In this document: one piece after another, positions 1 through 5,000 of the stretch
How positions within the stretch are numbered: the first letter of the stretch is position 1
How the letters are laid out: each line of letters starts with the position of its first letter
NCBI GenBank assembly: GCA_937881285.1
Contig: CALGEU010000238.1
Coordinates: forward strand, 1 to 5,000
DNA length: 5,000 bases
Direction: 5' to 3'
From: an uncultured Clostridia bacterium
Lineage (GTDB): Bacteria > Bacillota > Clostridia > Christensenellales > CAG-917
Program-made: the position numbers and the translations under genes
Notes under the pieces: generated by a model
The model's input: the letters and a program-made list of their open reading frames with translations, nothing else
What the model was told of the DNA's origin: nothing
Databases searched by the model: none

Positions 1-22
1 GATAGAGAAATGTCATTATTTT

Positions 23-62
23 TGCAATAGGGGAAAGCCCGAAGGGAAGGGGTAACATTGCA
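23..62 (+). repeat. Possible hairpin, TGCAAT/ATTGCA stem with purine-rich loop
   Basis: TGCAAT (23-28) is complementary to ATTGCA (57-62). Inside lies CCC-GAA-GGG (38-46), which could form a small inner hairpin, surrounded by G- and A-rich sequence. It could be part of a structured RNA or the end of an upstream transcript. The stem is short, I match it to no known RNA family, and chance is possible. Confidence 0.25.
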
Positions 63-64
63 TT

Positions 65-86
65 AAAGTTTTACACATAAAACTTT
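65..86. repeat. Perfect 9-bp inverted repeat, AT-rich
   Basis: AAAGTTTTA (65-73) and TAAAACTTT (78-86) are perfect inverted complements around a CACA centre. With only one G:C pair per arm this would be a poor intrinsic terminator. A dyad of this length could equally be a protein-binding site. No gene starts immediately downstream, so its role is unclear. Confidence 0.35.
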
Positions 87-169
87 TGTAGTTTTGTAGT
101 GTCGTGAACTTATTAAAAACTTATACACGCACTCTGTCTATTAGGAGCGTACATATAAATGTTATGAAC

Positions 170-225
170 GACTTAGAAGACGGAACACGGGCAATAAGGC
201 GGATTGCTACGCAAACGTCGCAGTC
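170..225 (+). other. Nested complementary arms, possible small RNA structure
   Basis: Three pairs of arms are nested in order: GACT (170-173) with AGTC (222-225), GACG (179-182) with CGTC (216-219), and GCAAT (191-195) with ATTGC (203-207). Together they could fold into one interrupted stem-loop. The segment is richer in G and C than the AT-rich stretch after it. Each arm is only 4-5 bases, so chance cannot be excluded, and it lies upstream of the promoter proposed for the hyp operon. Confidence 0.2.
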
Positions 226-343
226 CAAACAGCTGACGAAGGGGAAATTGTATTTTGTATATGGAAGATTATTCATTAAAATTTCTTACAATCATTCGTT
301 TCTCCACATTTTCATATGTTTTTGTGTAATAATTTTTCAGAGT

Positions 344-360
344 TTTGTTTATAAAACAAA
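344..360. repeat. AT-rich 7-bp inverted repeat upstream of promoter
   Basis: TTTGTTT (344-350) and AAACAAA (354-360) are inverted complements around ATA. The site lies about 28 bases upstream of the proposed -35 box, where an activator or repressor could sit. It superficially resembles a Rex site, but the spacing between the TTGTT and AACAA halves is 5 rather than the usual 8. The regulator is unknown. Confidence 0.25.
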
Positions 361-371
361 CAATTTTTGGC

Positions 372-399
372 AATCGATAAAAAAGCATTGTAAATCGAT
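372..399. promoter_or_regulatory. Paired AATCGAT elements, candidate operator
   Basis: The heptamer AATCGAT occurs at 372-378 and again at 393-399. Each copy contains the palindrome ATCGAT. The copies start exactly 21 bases apart, about two turns of the helix, so a bound dimer or pair of dimers would sit on one face of the DNA. The first copy lies just upstream of the -35 box and the second touches its 3' end and the spacer, a position that would favour repression. Which regulator binds, and whether it senses nickel or redox state, cannot be told from the sequence. Confidence 0.35.
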
Positions 400-416
400 T
401 TTTCAAGTGCTATAAT
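388..416 (+). promoter_or_regulatory. Extended -10 sigma-70/SigA-type promoter of the hyp operon
   Basis: TTGTAA (388-393, four of six matches to TTGACA) is followed by a 17-base spacer and a perfect TATAAT (411-416), preceded by the extended -10 element TGC (408-410). An A-tract (379-384) just upstream could act as an UP-like element. Transcription would begin near position 423, giving a leader of about 20 bases before the first hypB start at 443. That leaves little room for a riboswitch or attenuator, so control is more likely by DNA-binding regulators. Confidence 0.75.
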
Positions 417-442
417 ACTATTTCAATATAAGAGAGTATATT

Positions 443-1114
443 ATGGACGAAGTAAGAACTGTTGAACTGAAAGAAAGCATCATAAAAAACAACGACGCGG
501 ACGCGGATAAATTGCGTGGCGAACTTGACGATATGGGCGTTTTCTATATCAACGTTATGTCATCGCCGGGCAGTGGAAAGACGACGTTGCTTTGTGCGCT
601 TACGAAAGCGTTGAAAGACAGATGCAGAATCGGAGTTATGGAAGCGGATATCGACGGAGACGTCGACGCGTACACCGTTCGTCAGGCAGGTGCGGAGTCC
701 ATACAGTTGCACACGGGCGGAATGTGCCATCTCGATGCCGACATGTCTCGTCAGGGATTCAAAGAGTTCAAGACGGGCGCGGACATCGTGTTTCTTGAAA
801 ATATCGGCAATCTCGTGTGTCCTGCCGAATTCGATACGGGCGCGCATTTGAGACTCGTGCTTTTGTCTATCCCCGAAGGCGACGACAAGCCGCTGAAATA
901 TTCGCTGATGTTCTCGTCGGGAGACGCGGTTGCGATAACAAAACTCGACACCGCGAAATATTTCGATTTCGACGTGGAAAAGTGCAAGGAATATATCAAG
1001 AGATTGAAACCCGACACCGAAGTGTTCACTGTTTCCGCAAGAAGCGGTGAAGGCGTAGAACGACTTGCGGACTGGATATACTCGAAATACGCTGAGTGGA
1101 AGGTGAAAAAATGA
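443..1114 (+). CDS. hypB: HypB-like nickel-insertion GTPase, first (divergent) copy
   Basis: This 223-residue protein belongs to the HypB family of cytosolic SIMIBI-class GTPases, which work with HypA to load nickel into metalloenzymes, classically [NiFe] hydrogenase. Visible motifs are the P-loop SSPGSGKT (40-47), the metal-binding Cys95-His96 in GGMCHLDADM, the ENIGNLVCP block (119-127) with Cys126, the guanine-specificity motif TKLD (166-169; NKxD is the more usual form) and the SARSGEG loop (198-204). The N-terminal CxxCGC nickel site of E. coli HypB and the His-rich tract of other HypBs are both absent, so only the GTPase-domain metal site remains. Compared with the second copy it is altered around the switch region (Gly72; no Asp-Ala-x-Arg) and has Ser154 where Pro is found in the second copy. 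ATG 443 is preceded by a weak AGAGAG ribosome site (431-436). Its stop overlaps the next start. The family call is firm; the client enzyme is unknown. Confidence 0.93.
   Translation: MDEVRTVELKESIIKNNDADADKLRGELDDMGVFYINVMSSPGSGKTTLLCALTKALKDRCRIGVMEADIDGDVDAYTVRQAGAESIQLHTGGMCHLDADMSRQGFKEFKTGADIVFLENIGNLVCPAEFDTGAHLRLVLLSIPEGDDKPLKYSLMFSSGDAVAITKLDTAKYFDFDVEKCKEYIKRLKPDTEVFTVSARSGEGVERLADWIYSKYAEWKVKK
1098..1105 (+). promoter_or_regulatory. Ribosome binding site that sets the second hypB start
   Basis: GGAAGGTG lies inside the end of the first hypB, five bases before ATG 1111. It supports that ATG over the in-frame GTG at 1096, which would start before this site. The stop of the first copy (TGA 1112-1114) and the start of the second share ATGA, the usual arrangement for translational coupling. 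Confidence 0.75.
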
Positions 1115-1788
1115 AAATCATATCCGTGAAAGAAAGCGTATTTTCTCAAAACGACAGAGTCGCCGACGAGACGAGAGCGAAACTCAAAGAGCAGGGGACG
1201 TTCCTTATCAACGTGATGTCGTCGCCGGGAAGCGGCAAAACGACGTTGTTGTCCGCGCTTATCAACGCTCTTAAAGACAGACTGAAAATCGTGGCTATGG
1301 ACGTGGATATAGAAACGGACGTGGACGCGAGAAGACTTCACGACAACACGGGCGTCGTGAGTGTGCAGGTTCACAACGGCGGACTTTGCCACATAGACGC
1401 CGACATGGTGAAGGAAAGTTTGTCTCAAGCGGATTTCCCGAAGTCCGACTTGATAATTCTCGAAAACATAGGCAATCTCGTGTGTCCTGCGGAGTTCGAT
1501 ACGGGCGCACATCTCAATATGATGCTTCTGTCCGTCCCCGAAGGAGACGACAAACCGCTGAAATATCCGCTTATGTTTGAGAAATGCGATTTGGTTGCGG
1601 TGACCAAAATCGATACGCTCGAAGCGTTTGACTTCGACATGACAAAGTTCAACGAGCGAGTCAAGTCGCTCAACCCGAATGCGCAGATATATCCTGTCAG
1701 CGCAAAAACGGGGGAAGGACTTGAAACGCTTGCAAATAAAGTGTACAATATAATAAAAGTTTTCAAAGGAGAAAATGAAAATGGCTGA
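1111..1788 (+). CDS. hypB: HypB nickel-insertion GTPase, second (canonical) copy
   Basis: This 225-residue HypB is a close paralogue of the gene just upstream. It has a P-loop (37-44), the switch-region segment TDVDARRL (69-76) that matches the usual HypB T-D-x-D-A-x-R pattern, metal ligands Cys93-His94 and Cys125 in ENIGNLVCP (118-126), TKID (165-168) as the guanine-recognition motif, and SAKTGEG (197-203). It also keeps the YPLMF segment (152-156) and a cysteine at 159, which the first copy lacks. Like the first copy it has no N-terminal cysteine nickel site and no His-rich stretch. Family knowledge says HypB dimerises on GTP and binds metal at the dimer interface, so two coupled paralogues could form a heterodimer (inference). 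The start at ATG 1111 is chosen for its ribosome site and ATGA overlap. The 3' end overlaps the next gene. Confidence 0.95.
   Translation: MKIISVKESVFSQNDRVADETRAKLKEQGTFLINVMSSPGSGKTTLLSALINALKDRLKIVAMDVDIETDVDARRLHDNTGVVSVQVHNGGLCHIDADMVKESLSQADFPKSDLIILENIGNLVCPAEFDTGAHLNMMLLSVPEGDDKPLKYPLMFEKCDLVAVTKIDTLEAFDFDMTKFNERVKSLNPNAQIYPVSAKTGEGLETLANKVYNIIKVFKGENENG
1765..1771 (+). promoter_or_regulatory. Ribosome binding site for the oxidoreductase gene
   Basis: AAAGGAG lies nine bases before ATG 1781 but only three before ATG 1775. The spacing favours 1781. The site sits within the last codons of the second hypB, again implying coupling. Confidence 0.75.
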
Positions 1789-4642
1789 GATGAGCAAAGC
1801 GTATGTCCCAGAATTTATGGGAGATCCGAAACCGAGAAAGAAGATTCTCAAATTGGCAAGAAAGATTACGGACTGCATCGATCACAAGATCAAAGGCGTC
1901 ACCGTAAACGATCCCGAATACTGGGGACTTGCATGTATCATGACCGACGAAATGGCAGACGTCGCACTCAAGATGAAGGTGCGTCATCACTACACCATCG
2001 AAGATCTTGAAAAATTGAACCCCGAAGTCGAGAAAGAAAAACTCCATTCGCTCGTTCAACAAATGAGCAACATCGGTATTCTCGAATACGACTACGGCAA
2101 TCATTACGACGACAACGGTCCTATTCCCGGTGCAAAGAAAGAACGTCGTTACACGCTTCCCATGTTCGTTCCCGGTTCTGCGGAATTCACCAACATGATC
2201 AAGAAGCAACTCGACGATCACCCCGAACTTGCAATGTTCTTTGAAAGAATGACTTATCTTCCTTTGACGATGGTCACTCCGATGGTTCCTGCAGGCGGCG
2301 CAGGTATCGGTATGCACGTCATCCCCGTTGAAAAGGCAATCGAGATGGAAAACGGCACTGCCGACATCGAACACCTTTCCTACTGGCTCAAGAAATACGA
2401 AGGACATCTCGGCGTCGGCATTTGCTCCTGCCGTTACGGCAGAGCCAAACTCGGCGAAGGCTGCGGCGACTCTTGCGACGACTGGTGTATCGGCGTCGGC
2501 GATATGGCTGACTACTGCCGCGAGACCGGAAAAGGTCACGACATCACCTACGACGAAGCAATGCAAATTCTTCGCAACGCAGAAGCAAACGGCTTCGTTC
2601 ACCAAATCACCAACATCGACGGCAAAGACAAGATTTTCGCAATCTGCAACTGCAACGTGAATATCTGCAACGCTCTTCGTACGTCACAACTTTTCAACAC
2701 TCCGAATATGTCCAGAAGCGCATACGTCGCAAAGGTTGAAAAAGACAAATGCGTGGCTTGCGGCAAGTGCGTCGAATATTGCCCCGCAGGCGCAGTCAAA
2801 CTCGGACAAAAACTTTGCACGAAACAAGGCGAAATTCAATATCCGAAGCATGAACTTCCCGACAATCTCAGTTGGGGTCCGGATAAATGGGACGAAGATT
2901 ATCGCGACAACAACCGCATCAACTGCTACGAGACAGGTACGTCTCCCTGCAAGGTTGCTTGCCCCGCACACATCGCAGTTCAAGGTTATATCCGCAAAGC
3001 AAAAGAAGGCAAATACAGAGAAGCACTTGCTCTCATCAAGAAGGACAACCCGTTCCCGGCAATCTGCGGTCGCGTCTGCAACAAGCGTTGCGAAGCAGCC
3101 TGCACGCGCGGAACTATTGACGAAGCAGTCGCAATCGACGACATCAAGAAATTCATCGCAGAACAAGATTTGCACGCAGAGACCAGATACGTCCCCGAAG
3201 TGGTCATTCCGTCCAACGTTGACAAACAATGGAGCCAGAAGATCGCAATCATCGGTGCAGGCCCTGCAGGACTTTCTTGCGCATACTATCTCGCAACCAA
3301 GGGTTACAAACCCACCGTGTTTGAAAAGAACGAACGTCTCGGCGGTATGCTCACCTACGGTATTCCGTCCTACAAACTCGAAAAAGACGTCATCGAAGCG
3401 GAAATCGATATTCTCCGTGAACTCGGCGTTGAATTCAAGACCGGCGTGAACGTCGGCAAAGACGTCACTCTCGACGAATTGAGAGCGCAAGGTTACAAAG
3501 CGTTCTACATTGCAATCGGCTGCCAGAGCGGCAGATTGCCGGGAGTCCCGGGCGAAGACGCAATTGGCACCGATATGGCAGTTTCCTTCTTGCACGCGGC
3601 AACCGAAAATCACGACAGAAAGATGCAAGGCAAGACCGTTGTCATCGGCGGCGGCAACGTTGCTGTTGACTGCGCACGCACGGCTGCACGCTTCGGAAGC
3701 GAAGAAGTTGGTATGTACTGTCTTGAATCCAGAGACACGATGCCCGCAAGCAAGAAAGAAATCGAAGAAACCCTTGCAGACGGCATCACCGTCAACAACG
3801 GTTGGGGTCCGAAGGAAATTCTCAAAAACGAAGACGGCACCGTCAAGGCAGTCGTGTTCAAGAAGTGCTTGAGCGTTATTGATCCAGCAACCAAGAGATT
3901 CAGCCCGAAATACGACGAAAACGACACCATCACGGTTGAAGCACAAAACGTCATCTTCGCAATCGGTCAAACGGTTGTTTGGGACGAACTTCTCAAGGGA
4001 AGCAAGGTTCAATTCCATCACGGCAATTACCCCGTCGCAGACTCTCTCACTTATCAGACGGCAGAGCCCGACATCTTCGTCGGCGGCGACGTGTACAGCG
4101 GTCCGAAATTTGCAATCGATGCAATCGAAGCAGGTAAGAACGCGGCAGTTTCACTCCATCGTTTCGTACAACCCGGCACGAGCATGACCATCGGTCGCAA
4201 TCGTCGTGACTTCATCGAACTCGACAAGGACAACATCGTCATCGACAGTTACGACACCGCAGGCAGACAAGAAGCAAAAGAACTCGACGGCGACAAGCAC
4301 TCCTTCAGAGACCTTCACGGCACTCTCACCGCAGAGCAAGTTCACACCGAAGCGTCTCGTTGCTTGGGCTGCGGCGCAAGCGTCGTTGACGAAAACAAGT
4401 GCATCGGCTGCGGTATCTGCACCACCAAGTGCGAATTTGACGCAATCCATCTCCACAGAGAACATCCCGAATGCTCCACGATGGTGCGCAGTGAAGACAA
4501 GTTCAAGGTTATCATCCCCAACGCAATCAAGCGCGGCATGAGAATCGTCTTCGGCAAAAAGACCGATGCTGAAAAAGCGTCTCAAAAGAAACACAAAGAA
4601 GCGGTCAAAGCCGCAAAAGCAGCCAGAAAGGCAAACAGATAA
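1781..4642 (+). CDS. Multidomain FAD/NAD(P)H and iron-sulfur oxidoreductase (GltD-like fusion)
   Basis: This 953-residue soluble protein probably passes electrons between a pyridine nucleotide, FAD and several Fe-S clusters; its partner is unknown. Order of parts: a winged-helix-like segment (about 40-105); a cysteine-rich module with CSCR (215-218), Cys228, Cys232, Cys236 and CNC plus Cys296 (289-296); a ferredoxin cluster Cys324/327/330/334; a GltD/dihydropyrimidine-dehydrogenase-type Fe-S domain (about 380-465) with Cys382, 390, 394 and Cys429/433/437/441; an FAD Rossmann motif GAGPAG (492-497) and GIPSYKL (527-533); a nucleotide-binding GGGNVAVD (623-630); the closing FAD motif GGD (768-770); then CLGC (861-864) and a second ferredoxin cluster Cys874/877/880/884. 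The tail (926-953) is rich in Lys and Ala. Oddities are Thr385 in place of an expected cluster cysteine and Leu-Glu (648-649) where NADPH enzymes have Arg-Arg, hinting at NADH. There is no signal peptide or membrane segment. The start could also be ATG 1775. The general class is firm; substrate and partner are not known. It is translationally coupled to hypB and followed closely by hypA. Confidence 0.9.
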   Translation: MAEMSKAYVPEFMGDPKPRKKILKLARKITDCIDHKIKGVTVNDPEYWGLACIMTDEMADVALKMKVRHHYTIEDLEKLNPEVEKEKLHSLVQQMSNIGILEYDYGNHYDDNGPIPGAKKERRYTLPMFVPGSAEFTNMIKKQLDDHPELAMFFERMTYLPLTMVTPMVPAGGAGIGMHVIPVEKAIEMENGTADIEHLSYWLKKYEGHLGVGICSCRYGRAKLGEGCGDSCDDWCIGVGDMADYCRETGKGHDITYDEAMQILRNAEANGFVHQITNIDGKDKIFAICNCNVNICNALRTSQLFNTPNMSRSAYVAKVEKDKCVACGKCVEYCPAGAVKLGQKLCTKQGEIQYPKHELPDNLSWGPDKWDEDYRDNNRINCYETGTSPCKVACPAHIAVQGYIRKAKEGKYREALALIKKDNPFPAICGRVCNKRCEAACTRGTIDEAVAIDDIKKFIAEQDLHAETRYVPEVVIPSNVDKQWSQKIAIIGAGPAGLSCAYYLATKGYKPTVFEKNERLGGMLTYGIPSYKLEKDVIEAEIDILRELGVEFKTGVNVGKDVTLDELRAQGYKAFYIAIGCQSGRLPGVPGEDAIGTDMAVSFLHAATENHDRKMQGKTVVIGGGNVAVDCARTAARFGSEEVGMYCLESRDTMPASKKEIEETLADGITVNNGWGPKEILKNEDGTVKAVVFKKCLSVIDPATKRFSPKYDENDTITVEAQNVIFAIGQTVVWDELLKGSKVQFHHGNYPVADSLTYQTAEPDIFVGGDVYSGPKFAIDAIEAGKNAAVSLHRFVQPGTSMTIGRNRRDFIELDKDNIVIDSYDTAGRQEAKELDGDKHSFRDLHGTLTAEQVHTEASRCLGCGASVVDENKCIGCGICTTKCEFDAIHLHREHPECSTMVRSEDKFKVIIPNAIKRGMRIVFGKKTDAEKASQKKHKEAVKAAKAARKANR

Positions 4643-4646
4643 GGAG
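4641..4646 (+). promoter_or_regulatory. Ribosome binding site for hypA, overlapping the upstream stop
   Basis: AAGGAG begins within the TAA stop (4640-4642) of the oxidoreductase gene and lies eight bases before ATG 4655. This confirms that start and makes coupled translation or re-initiation likely. Confidence 0.8.
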
Positions 4647-4654
4647 CAATAATC

Positions 4655-4999
4655 ATGCACGAGTTGGGAGTGGTGTTCCACATCGCAGACCTGGTCAGCG
4701 ACGTAGCAAAAGAGAACAAAGCAGAAAAAATCAAGAAAGTCGTTATGCAAATCGGTGAAGTGTCAACCGTCGTCAACGATCAGTTGATCGATTGTTGGAA
4801 CTGGAACGCAAATCGTACCGACCTTCTTCGCGGCTGCACTCTTGAGATAGAACCCATTCCCGCCGTGACTTATTGCGAAGACTGCGGCAAAGAGTACCCC
4901 ACCGTCAAATTCGGCAAAATCTGCCCCTATTGCGGCAGTGAACACACCTATTTGCGTAGGGGAAATGAAGTGGTCATCAAGGAAATCCAAGTAGATTAA
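4655..4999 (+). CDS. hypA: HypA nickel metallochaperone
   Basis: This 114-residue protein has the usual length and layout of HypA, the small cytosolic chaperone that binds nickel at its N-terminus and hands it over with HypB. Met1-His2-Glu3 carries the conserved nickel ligand His2 and neighbouring Glu3. The IGEVS segment (33-37) matches the family IGE core. The zinc domain has Cys74-x2-Cys77 and Cys90-x2-Cys93, and the ending GNEVVIKEI (103-111) matches the family's last strand. The middle is a variant: Asn41 replaces the usual proline, and Asp-Cys-Trp-Asn-Trp (46-50) stands where many HypAs have a Phe-rich stretch. From memory this is common in clostridial HypAs. It lies 12 bases after the oxidoreductase gene, with only one base of the window left after its stop. 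It could in principle serve a nickel enzyme other than hydrogenase. Confidence 0.95.
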   Translation: MHELGVVFHIADLVSDVAKENKAEKIKKVVMQIGEVSTVVNDQLIDCWNWNANRTDLLRGCTLEIEPIPAVTYCEDCGKEYPTVKFGKICPYCGSEHTYLRRGNEVVIKEIQVD

Positions 5000-5000
5000 A

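Larger units (their letters stand above)
1..442. other. Non-coding upstream region with promoter and several inverted repeats
   Basis: I see no convincing gene here. A 103-codon open frame (104-415, GTG start) has no ribosome binding site, becomes an AT-driven string of Phe, Ile, Lys and Asn, and ends inside the promoter -10 box. The first 55 bases could be the tail of an upstream gene (one open frame ends with TAA at 53-55), but its residues look random. The part from about 1 to 245 has mixed composition with small dyads; the part from about 246 to 442 is strongly AT-rich, as expected for a promoter region. I do not recognise a known riboswitch, tRNA or T-box. Confidence 0.6.

Noticed and set aside
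65..87. Intrinsic terminator of an upstream gene
   Set aside because: The stem has a single G:C pair per arm-match and no proper U-tract beyond the stem.
255..282. Second upstream promoter (TTGTAT, 16-base spacer, TAAAAT)
   Set aside because: The -35 match is weak and AT-rich sequence yields such pairs easily; the promoter at 388-416 is much better.
345..359. Rex-type redox operator
   Set aside because: The TTGTT and AACAA halves are present but separated by 5 rather than 8 bases, so the match is not convincing.
104..415. 103-codon open frame upstream of hypB
   Set aside because: It has a GTG start without a ribosome binding site, AT-driven residue content, no recognisable motif, and it ends inside the TATAAT box.
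1096..1110. GTG start at 1096 for the second hypB
   Set aside because: ATG 1111 has a well-spaced ribosome site and an ATGA overlap with the previous stop; the GTG would lie before that site.
1775..1780. ATG 1775 as start of the oxidoreductase
   Set aside because: It is only three bases from AAAGGAG, while ATG 1781 has nine-base spacing. The alternative adds just two residues and cannot be excluded.
751..1878. 375-codon open frame on the minus strand across the hypB pair
   Set aside because: It is antisense to two clearly conserved genes and its residues mirror their codons; other long antisense frames (1763-2605, 2684-4021, 4151-4750) are rejected for the same reason.
1..5000. CRISPR array, mobile element or tRNA
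   Set aside because: No regularly spaced repeats, transposase-like frame or tRNA-like fold was seen on either strand.

Overview
This window carries a compact four-gene operon on the + strand: two tandem copies of the nickel-metallochaperone GTPase gene hypB, one very large flavin/iron-sulfur oxidoreductase gene, and the nickel chaperone gene hypA. The strong AAGGAG-type ribosome binding sites, the consensus TATAAT promoter, the moderate GC content and the style of HypA and of the ferredoxin-fused oxidoreductase all suggest an anaerobic member of the Firmicutes (Clostridia), probably an uncultured gut-type lineage. The taxonomy is inferred from general resemblance, not from a marker gene.

Layout. 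Positions 1-442 hold no convincing gene. The region has several small inverted repeats (23-62, 65-86, 170-225, 344-360) and becomes very AT-rich. It ends in an extended -10 promoter (TTGTAA at 388-393, TGC plus TATAAT at 408-416) that would start a transcript about 20 bases before the first gene. A palindromic heptamer, AATCGAT, occurs twice, 21 bases apart, across the -35 box, and looks like an operator. The first hypB runs 443-1114. The second overlaps it by ATGA (1111-1788). The oxidoreductase overlaps the end of the second hypB (most likely 1781-4642). hypA follows after 12 bases (4655-4999). This tight packing implies one transcript with translational coupling.

How the genes may work together. 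HypA (nickel- and zinc-binding) and HypB (GTPase) are known to deliver nickel to [NiFe] hydrogenase and, in some bacteria, to urease. Here they flank a 953-residue protein that joins an N-terminal winged-helix-like and cysteine-rich module, a ferredoxin cluster, a GltD/dihydropyrimidine-dehydrogenase-type iron-sulfur domain, an FAD/NAD(P)H domain and a C-terminal ferredoxin cluster. No hydrogenase subunit, urease gene or hypC, hypD, hypE or hypF is visible. Either the nickel client lies elsewhere, or the oxidoreductase is itself part of a redox-linked metal-insertion system. The second idea is a hypothesis.

The most notable points are the hypB duplication, with a diverged first copy that could form a heterodimer with the second; the fusion oxidoreductase inside a nickel-chaperone operon; a missing cysteine ligand (Thr385) and a likely switch to NADH in that enzyme; the paired AATCGAT sites at the promoter; and a marked difference in alanine codon choice between the hypB pair and the downstream genes.
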